From the NCBI GenBank assembly GCA_015065785.1, contig SVPR01000010.1:1-64000 (forward strand): DNA of 64,000 nucleotides. The letters run 5' to 3'. Both the position numbers and the translations under genes were made by a program. The notes beneath the pieces are model-generated. The model had not been told where the DNA came from. It did not search any database and worked only from the letters and a program-made list of their open reading frames with translations. Position 1 is the stretch's first letter. Each line of letters opens with the position of its first letter. This document shows, piece after piece, positions 1 to 7,369 of this stretch. The stretch is from Oscillospiraceae bacterium. GTDB lineage: Bacteria; Bacillota; Clostridia; Oscillospirales; Acutalibacteraceae.

Positions 1-430
1 TAGTATCAATATTTAAATATTCGTTTACTTTATTCATAATAATCTTCTGATTACGGCCATATTGCAAACGGACATCGTGATTACCCATAGTGATGAAGAG
101 CTTTAATTTGTCTTTGTATGTATCAAACACTTCGAAAAATCTCTTGTATTCACCCTTTTTACCAAGTTCAGCAATATCTCCCGCCATAAGTAAAGCATCA
201 AACTTTTCGCCTGAATTAAAAATATCTTTAAAACAGTTTTCTACATTATGTGCAAGGTATTCTTTCTTGGAAAAGTGTGTGTCAGCAATACAAGCAAAGG
301 AGAGCTTAACATTCTCTGAATCAGTAAATTTTATTGGAGTTTCGGTTGATAATTCATATTCAACCTCACTACTCGGTAAAAGTGCCTGTAACTGTGCTTT
401 ATATTTTGTAATAAAAATTTCTAAAGACAT
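1..430 (-). CDS. metallophosphoesterase, 3' part cut by window edge
   Basis: Reading the minus strand from the ATG at 428-430 gives an open frame that runs off the left edge, so about 143 N-terminal residues are visible. It starts MSLEIFITKY and carries the calcineurin-like metallophosphoesterase signatures in order: D-x-H in IADTHFS, G-D in LLMAGDIAE, and the intact GNHD in TMGNHDVR. These residues bind a dinuclear metal centre in the family. The substrate cannot be read. A GAAAGGA ribosome site lies 7 nt before the ATG, and a consensus promoter sits upstream. It differs in sequence from the second phosphoesterase at 6044-7369. An ORF on the opposite strand here is its shadow. Confidence 0.88.
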   Translation of the reverse strand, partial: MSLEIFITKYKAQLQALLPSSEVEYELSTETPIKFTDSENVKLSFACIADTHFSKKEYLAHNVENCFKDIFNSGEKFDALLMAGDIAELGKKGEYKRFFEVFDTYKDKLKLFITMGNHDVRLQYGRNQKIIMNKVNEYLNIDT

Positions 431-465
431 ATAAAAATCCTTTCAATTGGTGCGTTTTTACAAAT

Positions 466-494
466 ATTATATAATGTTTTTTTTGTATTGTCAA
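466..494 (-). promoter_or_regulatory. sigma-A-type promoter of the metallophosphoesterase gene
   Basis: On the minus strand, TTGACA (489-494) and TATAAT (466-471) match both consensus hexamers exactly with a 17-bp spacer. It drives the gene starting at 430 with a leader of about 30 nt. Confidence 0.75.
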
Positions 495-568
495 TTTATA
501 GAGGTTTGTTTATAATAGGGTACTTTTATGCTTTTATAAATCAAAAGATTGAAAACGAAAAAATTGAC

Positions 569-598
569 TTGACGTTGACGTAACTATTATGTTATAAT
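569..598 (+). promoter_or_regulatory. promoter of the methyltransferase operon
   Basis: TTGACG (569-574) and TATAAT (593-598) lie 18 bp apart, about 28 bp before the first start codon. TTGAC is tandemly repeated here (564, 569 and 575), so the -35 element is ambiguous. No copy of the C-box found before the C-protein gene is visible, which suggests the methylases are expressed independently of the controller. Confidence 0.6.
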
Positions 599-625
599 GA
601 GCACACTTTGCTTAGGAGGATTATT

Positions 626-874
626 ATGATTTCTAACGAATTAGTGGAATGGCTTGTCGAAGAAAAAAAGATGAGTATTCGTTCGGCGAAAGATGTTCTA
701 TCTAGGTGTGGCAGAATCTGTCGTATGTTAGGTATTGATGCCATAGATGAGAATACTTTTAAACAATTGATCGAGTCAGATAAATATAATGAATGTTCAA
801 TGTTTATTAAGTCACAACTTAAACGAACAGTAACATTATATTCGGAGTTTTTAAGTAGGAAAGAAAAGAGATAA
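626..874 (+). CDS. small hypothetical protein of the restriction-modification operon
   Basis: This 82-residue protein starts at the ATG at 626, six bases after a perfect AGGAGG (614-619); an earlier TTG at 608 lies upstream of that ribosome site and was rejected. It ends 2 nt before the first methyltransferase, so the two are co-transcribed. It is charged and predicted helical (ISNELVEWLVEEKK at the start, RKEKR at the end), with a central SIRSAKDVLSRCGRICRMLG segment loosely resembling the SAM-like N-terminal domain of tyrosine recombinases. I do not recognise the family. It could be an accessory DNA-binding or regulatory protein of the system; that is inference from position only. Confidence 0.7.
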   Translation: MISNELVEWLVEEKKMSIRSAKDVLSRCGRICRMLGIDAIDENTFKQLIESDKYNECSMFIKSQLKRTVTLYSEFLSRKEKR

Positions 875-876
875 AT

Positions 877-1821
877 ATGCAAAATCAGATAACAGTTGGA
901 AGTATGTTTGCTGGAATTGGCGGTATTTGTTTAGCATTTAAACAAAACGGATGTCAATTAGTATGGGCAAACGAGATAGATAAATACGCATGCAAAACAT
1001 ATAGATTGAATTTTGGAGATGAATACCTTGTAGAAGGCGATATACAAAAGATAAGCGTAAAAGATATTCCCAAGTTTGATATTTTGACAGCAGGGTTTCC
1101 TTGCCAAGCGTTTTCTTCTGTTGGATTACTTGAAGGTTTTAATGACCCAAGGGGTAACTTGTTTTTTGAAACAGCAAGAGTAATTAATGCTGTTAAACCA
1201 AAAGTAGTATTTCTTGAAAATGTTGCCAATTTGGTAAAACACGATGAAGGAAAAACTTTTGAAGTTATTCGTAAAACCCTTAATGATTTAGGATATTATA
1301 CTGTTTATAAAGTTATGAATGCAAAGGAGTATGGCAATATTCCCCAGCAGAGAAATAGAATATATATAGTTGCATTTAAGAACAAAAAGTATCTTAATAA
1401 ATTTAAGTTTCCTGAGATGATCCCACTTACTCAAACAGCATTTGACTTATTTGAAAAAGAAAAACAGGATGATAAGTATTATATGAATGGACATCGTATG
1501 TGGGATAGAATGATGGAATATATGAATGATAGAAAGAGAGTGTATCGTTTTACCGATTGGGGTCTTTCTAGAGGTATGGAAGGTATATGTCCAACTCTTT
1601 TAGCTGCAATGGGAAGTCGTTTTGAAAGAATACCATTTTTCTATGATGATTATTCTGTCAGGCTTATGACACCTCGTGAATGCGCAAGACTTCAGGGGTT
1701 TCCCGAAAGCTATGTTCTTCCAAAAGAAAATGAAAAACAAGTATATAAACAAATAGGTAACTCAGTATGTGTTCCTGTTGTTGACAGAATAGTGCAGAAC
1801 ATTGTAAAAGCGTTATTATAA
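877..1821 (+). CDS. DNA (cytosine-5-)-methyltransferase 1
   Basis: A 314-residue C5-cytosine methyltransferase. Motif I (FAGIGG, 11-16) binds S-adenosylmethionine, motif IV (GFPCQ, 73-77) has the catalytic Cys76, motif VI (ENV, 114-116), motif VIII (QQRNRIY, about 157) and motif X (IGNSVCVPV, about 293) are all present and in the usual order. The target-recognition region is the short stretch between about 185 and 260, so the target cannot be read. It is the second gene of a three-gene operon, with a second C5 methyltransferase 10 nt downstream. It presumably protects one strand or one half-site of the sequence cut by the nuclease genes at 2935-4547. Confidence 0.95.
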   Translation: MQNQITVGSMFAGIGGICLAFKQNGCQLVWANEIDKYACKTYRLNFGDEYLVEGDIQKISVKDIPKFDILTAGFPCQAFSSVGLLEGFNDPRGNLFFETARVINAVKPKVVFLENVANLVKHDEGKTFEVIRKTLNDLGYYTVYKVMNAKEYGNIPQQRNRIYIVAFKNKKYLNKFKFPEMIPLTQTAFDLFEKEKQDDKYYMNGHRMWDRMMEYMNDRKRVYRFTDWGLSRGMEGICPTLLAAMGSRFERIPFFYDDYSVRLMTPRECARLQGFPESYVLPKENEKQVYKQIGNSVCVPVVDRIVQNIVKALL

Positions 1822-1831
1822 GGAGAGAAAG

Positions 1832-2920
1832 ATGAAACAATATAACATAGTTGATTTGTTTGCTGGAGTCGGTGGATTGAGTTACGGCTTTTCTAAACTT
1901 CCACAATTCAATATAATTGCCGCAAATGAAATTGAAAAAGATATTTCTATTGCATACAAGCTAAATCATCCTGATGTGAATATGCTCAACTGTGATATCA
2001 AGAGTTTGACAGAAGATGTTTTAGAAGAAGTATTAAACGGTAAAAAAGTTGATATTGTTGTTGGTGGTCCGCCTTGTCAGTCTTATTCCACCCTTGGTAA
2101 AAGACGAATGGATGACAGAGCCAATCTGTTTATGCAATATAAAAGAGTTCTTAAAATTTTACAGCCCAAAGCTTTTGTGTTTGAAAATGTTGTAGGTATT
2201 TTAAGCATGGATAAAGGTAATCTTTTCAAGCAAATTCAAGCAGAGTTCGAAGATTTAGACTACAACTTACAGTATAGAGTATTGGACGCAGTAAACTTTG
2301 GTGTACCCCAACGCAGAGAAAGGGTAATTCTTGTTGGTTTTAAAGGCGATAACAACTTTGTTTATCCTGAACCTACTCATGGAGAAGGTTTAAAGCCCTA
2401 TGTTACTTTAAAAGATGCTATTGGTGATTTACCAGTATTAAAAAGTGGCGAAAGGAAAACCAATTATGCAAGTGCTGCAACAAATGAGTTTCTTAAGTTT
2501 GTTCGAAAAAACTGTACAGATATTGTTGAAGAACATAGTGCGCCAAAAAATGGAGCACATCTTGTTAGAATAATGGAAGCATTAAAAGATGGACAATCTA
2601 AAGATGATTTGCCTGAAGATATCAGACCAAAGAGTGGATATGGCAATACTTATGCAAAGCTGTGGTGGGAAAAGCCTTCTACTACGATAACAAGAAACTT
2701 TGCGTGTCCTTCATCTTCTAGATGTATCCATCCTAGAGATTCAAGAGCAATGTCAATTCGTGAAGGTGCAAGATTGCAAAGCTTTCCAGATGACTATAAG
2801 TTCTATGGTGCTGATGGCATGAAACGGTTAGAAATCGGGAATGCAGTGCCGCCATTGCTTTCAATGACAATAGCTAAACAAATGTTAGAAGCATTAAGAG
2901 AAAAAGAAGTCTCTAATTAA
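1832..2920 (+). CDS. DNA (cytosine-5-)-methyltransferase 2
   Basis: A 362-residue C5-cytosine methyltransferase with motif I (FAGVGG, 10-15), motif IV (GGPPCQS, Cys82), motif VI (FENV, 117-120), motif VIII (VPQRRERV, about 159) and motif X (IGNAVPP, about 335). An AGGAGAG ribosome site precedes the ATG. The target-recognition region (about 180-290) is longer than in the upstream enzyme and the two proteins are clearly different, so this is not a recent duplication. Two different C5 methylases next to one restriction locus is the usual arrangement when the recognition sequence is asymmetric and each strand needs its own enzyme. The gene ends 15 bp before the convergent nuclease gene. Confidence 0.95.
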   Translation: MKQYNIVDLFAGVGGLSYGFSKLPQFNIIAANEIEKDISIAYKLNHPDVNMLNCDIKSLTEDVLEEVLNGKKVDIVVGGPPCQSYSTLGKRRMDDRANLFMQYKRVLKILQPKAFVFENVVGILSMDKGNLFKQIQAEFEDLDYNLQYRVLDAVNFGVPQRRERVILVGFKGDNNFVYPEPTHGEGLKPYVTLKDAIGDLPVLKSGERKTNYASAATNEFLKFVRKNCTDIVEEHSAPKNGAHLVRIMEALKDGQSKDDLPEDIRPKSGYGNTYAKLWWEKPSTTITRNFACPSSSRCIHPRDSRAMSIREGARLQSFPDDYKFYGADGMKRLEIGNAVPPLLSMTIAKQMLEALREKEVSN

Positions 2921-2936
2921 AGCGGCTTCTTTTTTT
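2901..2936. terminator. bidirectional terminator between the M and R operons
   Basis: An AAAAAGAAG / CTTCTTTTTT inverted repeat (2901-2909 and 2926-2935) overlaps the ends of both convergent genes. It gives a T-run on the plus strand and a complementary A-run for the minus strand, so it can serve both operons. Confidence 0.55.
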
Positions 2937-3693
2937 AAAACAGTATGTCCAAGTAGTAAGGTGGTTCATCTGGTAAAAACCAACGAAAAGCTTCGTCAGG
3001 AATCGAGAATACGCGTTGACCTTCCATTTGAGCTCTTGTGACCCAATGAATACTATTCTCATCAATATTTGTTATATCAACTATAGCCATTGTACCATTA
3101 AATAAATCGAAATGAACAACATATGAAAGTATTTGTTCGTATCGGAAAGCTCGTTGAGCTTCTCTTACTTTGTGGGCTTTTATATCATTTACACCAGTAT
3201 AACCAGATTGTATTTCAAGTCGTATAATTGTATTGTCTATTCTAATTTCTAAATCTGCAACTGGAGATTGAGAAAAAGTTTCAATTTCTGCAAGGCTATC
3301 GTGTCCGACAGTTCTTATTAGTTCTTCTGGAACATTAAAAATTCTAGCTAGTGCTGGGGCAAAATATTTGCACACAATATAGCCACGCATCCAATTATAA
3401 TATAGGTCCTCGGGATATCTACCATAGTTATTCAAGTGTGGTAAAATATCATTCTCACGCATAATGGTATAAGCATTATCAATTTCATAATCGATTTCAT
3501 CCATATTTATCCATTGAACACTTGGATGAACGGTACGATTTATCTGTCGAAACATATCTTTTAATCGTTGATTACATTGCTCGATTTTATCCCAGTTTAT
3601 ACATATAATATCAGTAGCTTTGAAATGTTTTTTTAGGTTTTCTTGATTGGTAAAGCCTAACTGGCGTCTATAGTCTCTGCTGTCAAATGGCAT
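2935..3693 (-). CDS. putative type II restriction endonuclease subunit (ExQ active site)
   Basis: The likely start is the ATG at 3691-3693 (MPFDSRDYRR), preceded by GGAGAACAAC; this gives 252 residues. A possible PD-(D/E)xK core is visible: Asp147 in the strand VADLEI, then Glu160-x-Gln162 in the strand RLEIQSG, with a basic helix (KAHKVREAQRA) after it. An ExQ variant of the motif is known in BglII. The family is not one I can name. It lies 14 nt after the preceding nuclease-like gene on the same transcript and faces the methylase operon. Endonuclease subunit is inference from context plus motif; a DNA-binding or unrelated accessory role remains possible. Confidence 0.6.
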   Translation of the reverse strand: MPFDSRDYRRQLGFTNQENLKKHFKATDIICINWDKIEQCNQRLKDMFRQINRTVHPSVQWINMDEIDYEIDNAYTIMRENDILPHLNNYGRYPEDLYYNWMRGYIVCKYFAPALARIFNVPEELIRTVGHDSLAEIETFSQSPVADLEIRIDNTIIRLEIQSGYTGVNDIKAHKVREAQRAFRYEQILSYVVHFDLFNGTMAIVDITNIDENSIHWVTRAQMEGQRVFSIPDEAFRWFLPDEPPYYLDILF

Positions 3694-3707
3694 GTTGTTC
3701 TCCAATC

Positions 3708-4547
3708 TTATTTGAGTATATTTTTTAATTTGTCGTAATTGTGATGGAACTGTAATTGACCTTGATGCCATTGAACAAAACCAAATGGCAACTGAATGGT
3801 TGTTCCGCCGAACGAAGAACCGTAATATGTTTCTTGTCTTGCAATTTCCTGAACGGCATTACAAATATCTTCAATGAAGAAAATATCGTCGGTATCATTT
3901 TCACCGAGAAGATTTACATACCATACAAAATCAGACCATTCTCTGCTGTCGCGAACAGCTCCCATAGAAAATGAAAGTTTTGCAAGTTCATATGCGTTGT
4001 CTGTAAACCACGCTAATAATGCATCATAAAGATGTTTGTCATAGGCTTTAAGAGTAGTTGCATTTACGCTTTCGTGCCTCATTTGCAAATCGAAGTTTTT
4101 CTTATTGTTTCTATCACCGAATTCTTTGATAATGTCAACAGCATCATCTGCCGTTGCCCAAAAGAGGTTGATAGCTCTCTGAACATCTGCGGGAATTTTA
4201 GCATCAAACTGCTTTTCAAAAGTATCAATAAACAAGCCGGCTCTTACAAAATAAACTTGACCGCTAAGACTTTTCTTTATGGATACATTTACAACCTCAT
4301 TGGTGTTGAGATAAATTTTTAAATCGGTTTTAGATTTAGTTTTTCTTCCGTTTACGCTGGGCACATTGGTTTCGTGTAACCCGCCGATACTTGTTTCTTT
4401 TATAGTGGCATGAGCACGGTTAATCCTGTTTAAAAAGTGTTGTTGAAAATCTCTATCAGAATCCAATAACTCTTTAACTAAATCTTCATTTTTGTGTCCT
4501 GATAATTTTGCATGCTGCCAACCAGTAGCTCTATCTCTATGTTCCAT
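3708..4547 (-). CDS. putative type II restriction endonuclease subunit (SxK active site)
   Basis: A 279-residue protein whose ATG (4545-4547) directly follows the C-protein stop codon, so expression is tied to the controller. Candidate catalytic residues are Glu21 in the first helix (GHKNEDLVKELL), Asp75 in KTDLKIYL and Ser89-x-Lys91 in the strand VNVSIKKS. This D-x(n)-SxK pattern resembles PD-(D/E)xK enzymes in which the second acid is replaced, for example HpaII/MspI-like families. The C-terminal part has an aromatic-rich segment (FGFVQWHQGQLQFHHNY). The exact family is not recognised. With the next gene it may form a two-subunit enzyme for an asymmetric site. Confidence 0.65.
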   Translation of the reverse strand: MEHRDRATGWQHAKLSGHKNEDLVKELLDSDRDFQQHFLNRINRAHATIKETSIGGLHETNVPSVNGRKTKSKTDLKIYLNTNEVVNVSIKKSLSGQVYFVRAGLFIDTFEKQFDAKIPADVQRAINLFWATADDAVDIIKEFGDRNNKKNFDLQMRHESVNATTLKAYDKHLYDALLAWFTDNAYELAKLSFSMGAVRDSREWSDFVWYVNLLGENDTDDIFFIEDICNAVQEIARQETYYGSSFGGTTIQLPFGFVQWHQGQLQFHHNYDKLKNILK

Positions 4548-4549
4548 AC

Positions 4550-4759
4550 TTATTCCTCCATAAACAATTTATAAGTTTCTATTTCAAGGGCATCTGCTAT
4601 TCGCTGAATATTTTCAAGAGAAATACTGCGTCGATAGCATTCTATTGCGCTGATATAAGTTCGATGCATACCGCATTTGTCTGCAAACGCTTCTTGAGAT
4701 ATTCCCATAGCTGTGCGATATTTCTTTAGATTGGTTCCAAAAACTTTAACGATGTCCAT
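4550..4759 (-). CDS. restriction-modification controller (C) protein, XRE family
   Basis: A 69-residue single-domain helix-turn-helix protein, the size typical of C proteins. The HTH covers about residues 8-65 (GTNLKKYRTAMGISQEAFADKCG then HRTYISAIECYRRSISLENIQRIADALEIE, quoted here in pieces as the recognition region). C proteins dimerise and bind two adjacent C-boxes, first activating and later repressing their own promoter, which delays the endonuclease behind the methylase when the system enters a new host. It is the first gene of the C-R-R operon and its stop overlaps the next ribosome site. The C-boxes at 4800-4824 support the assignment strongly. Confidence 0.88.
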   Translation of the reverse strand: MDIVKVFGTNLKKYRTAMGISQEAFADKCGMHRTYISAIECYRRSISLENIQRIADALEIETYKLFMEE

Positions 4760-4782
4760 AGTTACATTCCTCCTATTTTAAT

Positions 4783-4824
4783 ATTATAATGCTTGTGAAT
4801 ACTATAAGTCTACATACAATGAGT
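4783..4824 (-). promoter_or_regulatory. C-protein operator (tandem C-boxes) with promoter
   Basis: On the minus strand the sequence reads ACTCATTGTA then, exactly 15 bp later, ACTTATAGTA (plus-strand 4815-4824 and 4800-4809). GACTTATAGT matches the C-box core known from PvuII/Esp1396I-type controllers. A TAGACT -35 (4807-4812) lies between and overlaps the boxes, and TATAAT (4783-4788) follows after 18 bp. That geometry, with the proximal box over the -35, is that of C-protein autoregulation. Confidence 0.75.
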
Positions 4825-4838
4825 ATCTGTAAAAAGAG

Positions 4839-4867
4839 TTGCTTATTTGTATAAATTGTGTTATATT
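4839..4867 (+). promoter_or_regulatory. promoter of the DUF2804 operon
   Basis: TTGCTT (4839-4844) and TATATT (4862-4867) with a 17-bp spacer, 38 bp before the DUF2804 start codon. It is divergent from the C-protein promoter. Confidence 0.45.
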
Positions 4868-4905
4868 TATATTATTGTACGATAAATTTTAGGAGGTTTT
4901 TTACA

Positions 4906-6039
4906 ATGACAGTTGATAAAAGAACATATCCAACCTGGTTAAATGGTGAATTTAAAAGTGTACAAAAAGAATACACTGAGCCTACAAGGTTACTTGATGA
5001 TGATGGCACTCTTCTTTCACCAGGTTGGGCAAGACATATGGTTTTCGATTATGACAGAAGTCTTGTTTCACCTAAGCTTCGTAGTAAAGAGTGGGATTTT
5101 TATCAGATTTCTAATGGTAAATATGCAGTGCAGTTGAACTTTGCAAATATCTCATTTGGTGGTTTTATAAGTGCTGTGCTTATAGATTTAAGAAACAAAC
5201 AACACGACAGAAAGCTCAGCACAGGCACAATGTGTGACGCTACTTTAATTTATATAGGCGGAAGAGAAAAGTATCCGTTACCACCTAAGGGTGATGTGCC
5301 AAATAATCTTAAATATACAGTTGAAAGTTCATTTGGTAAAGCCGATTTTGAATTCGATACAAAAGAAACAAGCAGAACACTTCATTTTGAACGCAAAATG
5401 AAAGGTATGGATGTTGTAGCGGATTTCCATATGGATATTCCTGAAGGTCTCGAAAATATTACAACTGTCTTACCTTTTAAAAATAGTCCTAAAAGCTTCT
5501 TTATGACAACAAAGCAGAACTGCATGCCTTGCTCCGGTACTTTTAAATTTGGTGACAAGGTTGTTGAATTCTCAAAAGAGGATACATATTGCGCACTTGA
5601 CTGGGGCAGAGTAAACACACCTTACCAGTTAGTGTGGTATTGGGGCAACGGTGCTACTAAAGTTAAAGATGAAGACGGCTCTGAGCACACAGTCGGTTTT
5701 GAAATTACCTGGGGTATCGGTGACGAAAGCTACGCTACTGAAACTGCTATTTTCTATGATGGAAAGCTTCATAAATTCGGTGCGGTTGATGTAGAAAAAT
5801 TCCCTAAAACCAACGGCTTTATGAATGAATGGAAATTCGTTTCAGAAGATGGCAGATTTGATATGACAATGACACCATTCTTTGATAATCACGGAGATAC
5901 AAATGTACTTAATCTTTTAAGAATGCACACTCATCAGTTGCACGGTACATGGAATGGTACAGTTACACTTGATGACGGCAAAAAAATCGAGATAAAGGAT
6001 ATGTACGCATTCTGCGAATACTGCGAAAATAAATGGTAA
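4906..6039 (+). CDS. DUF2804 family protein
   Basis: The ATG at 4906 follows AGGAGG (4891-4896) and gives 377 residues; an upstream start at 4858 precedes the ribosome site and was not used. The whole protein matches the DUF2804 pattern: no signal peptide, beta-rich, with conserved stretches such as YCALDWGRV, WGNGA and GFEITWGIG. The family's biochemical function is not established to my knowledge; its fold is often compared with lipocalin-like carotenoid-modifying proteins. It lies 4 nt before a metallophosphoesterase and heads an operon that includes a sugar/cation-type transporter. Confidence 0.85.
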   Translation: MTVDKRTYPTWLNGEFKSVQKEYTEPTRLLDDDGTLLSPGWARHMVFDYDRSLVSPKLRSKEWDFYQISNGKYAVQLNFANISFGGFISAVLIDLRNKQHDRKLSTGTMCDATLIYIGGREKYPLPPKGDVPNNLKYTVESSFGKADFEFDTKETSRTLHFERKMKGMDVVADFHMDIPEGLENITTVLPFKNSPKSFFMTTKQNCMPCSGTFKFGDKVVEFSKEDTYCALDWGRVNTPYQLVWYWGNGATKVKDEDGSEHTVGFEITWGIGDESYATETAIFYDGKLHKFGAVDVEKFPKTNGFMNEWKFVSEDGRFDMTMTPFFDNHGDTNVLNLLRMHTHQLHGTWNGTVTLDDGKKIEIKDMYAFCEYCENKW

Positions 6040-6043
6040 TTAT

Positions 6044-7369
6044 ATGACACCTTTAAAGTTTTATTTGTTAACAGATACACACTATTTTGAAGAGTCCTTA
6101 GGTGCTGAGGGTAAAGCGTATGAAGAATATATGAAAACCGAGGCGTTTTACCTAAAAGAGAGCAGCACTATAAATAAAGTGGTTTTTAATAAACTCAAAG
6201 ATGACACAGCAACCGAGTTAATTATAATCCCCGGAGACCTTTCTAAAGACGGTGAATATGAAAGCCATAAAAGTCTTATTAAAGAATTGAACGCTTTAAA
6301 AGCTGCAGGTAAAAAGATTTTCGTGCTTACTGCAGGTCATGATTATAATGAATTTGGTAAAGGCTATAAGAATGATGAAATTGTAAAGGTGAGAGGTACT
6401 ACCCTCGATGAGCTTTATGATTTGTATTATGAATTCGGTTACAAAAATGCTCTTTCAGTAGATAAAGAAACACTTTCTTATATTGCTGAAATAGCGGAAA
6501 ATACCCGACTTTTAGCACTCAATTGTGACAGTAAAAGCGAAACAAAAGGCACAATAGACGAAAGACTTTTAAAGTGGGCGAAAGAACAACTTGACAAAGC
6601 AAAAGAAGACAAAGCATATACAATTGCTATGTGCCACTATCCGATAATCCCATCTGTTCCTGTGTTTGATTTAGTAGGCGACGCCCACGTTAAAAACTGG
6701 CGTGAAATCGCAACATTTCTTGCAGATAATGGTGTAGAGCTTGTTCTGACAGGTCATATGCACATTCAGAGCATTAATGAATTTGTTACTGAAAAGGGTA
6801 ACAAGCTTATTGATATTTGCACAAGCACTACCGTTGGCACACCGGGAAAATATCGCAAAATAGAGATTTCAGAAGCGGGCGAAATGAATGTAAAATCTAT
6901 TCCTGTTTGCGATTTTCCGCTTCCTGAGGGCTTTATTTCAGCCGAAGAATTTTTCGATTGGCGATTTGACTATTCAGTCAAAAATAAAATTAATAAAATT
7001 CTTGAGGGCGGTAGTGGAGTTGTAAAAATATTAAAGAAAATCGGCGGTAAAGTACTTAACTCAATTAAGCTTGGCACTTTAGCAAGGATATTGTTTATTA
7101 GAATTGATAAATCTTTAAAAAAGAAAAAGCTTATTGATTTTGCAGGTGAAATAGGCACGGCTATTTTTAAAGGCGACCAGCCTTACACGAAGGGTACGCC
7201 TGAATATAATGCAGTTTTTAAGGCTTTGAAAAGATTTAATTTTATATTAAAAAAGGTTGAGCCTAAGCTTTCTAAAAACGGTGTAAATGTAGATTTAACC
7301 GATATGATTTTAAATACTATCGGCAATAACAAAGGTTATTCCGATGATGAAAGGATAATTTTCTTATGA
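6044..7369 (+). CDS. metallophosphoesterase with altered GNHD motif
   Basis: A 441-residue cytoplasmic protein with an N-terminal calcineurin-like phosphoesterase domain: Asp11-x-His13 (LLTDTHYF), Gly64-Asp65 (IIPGDLS), His in MCHYP and TGHMH near residue 245. The motif that is normally GNHD reads AGHD (97-100), so the metal-ligand Asn is not at its usual place; Asn102 two residues on might substitute. The C-terminal 150 residues are a basic, mostly helical extension (KKKKLIDFAGE). The gene follows DUF2804 by 4 nt and overlaps the transporter start by 4 nt, so the three are translationally coupled. The substrate is unknown. Confidence 0.88.
   Translation: MTPLKFYLLTDTHYFEESLGAEGKAYEEYMKTEAFYLKESSTINKVVFNKLKDDTATELIIIPGDLSKDGEYESHKSLIKELNALKAAGKKIFVLTAGHDYNEFGKGYKNDEIVKVRGTTLDELYDLYYEFGYKNALSVDKETLSYIAEIAENTRLLALNCDSKSETKGTIDERLLKWAKEQLDKAKEDKAYTIAMCHYPIIPSVPVFDLVGDAHVKNWREIATFLADNGVELVLTGHMHIQSINEFVTEKGNKLIDICTSTTVGTPGKYRKIEISEAGEMNVKSIPVCDFPLPEGFISAEEFFDWRFDYSVKNKINKILEGGSGVVKILKKIGGKVLNSIKLGTLARILFIRIDKSLKKKKLIDFAGEIGTAIFKGDQPYTKGTPEYNAVFKALKRFNFILKKVEPKLSKNGVNVDLTDMILNTIGNNKGYSDDERIIFL

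Noticed and set aside
90..434. 114-residue plus-strand ORF
   Set aside because: It is antisense to the metallophosphoesterase on the minus strand, which has motifs, a ribosome site and a promoter.
3694..3771. 26-residue N-terminal extension of the second nuclease ORF
   Set aside because: It overlaps the end of the upstream nuclease gene and has no ribosome site; the ATG at 3691-3693 does.
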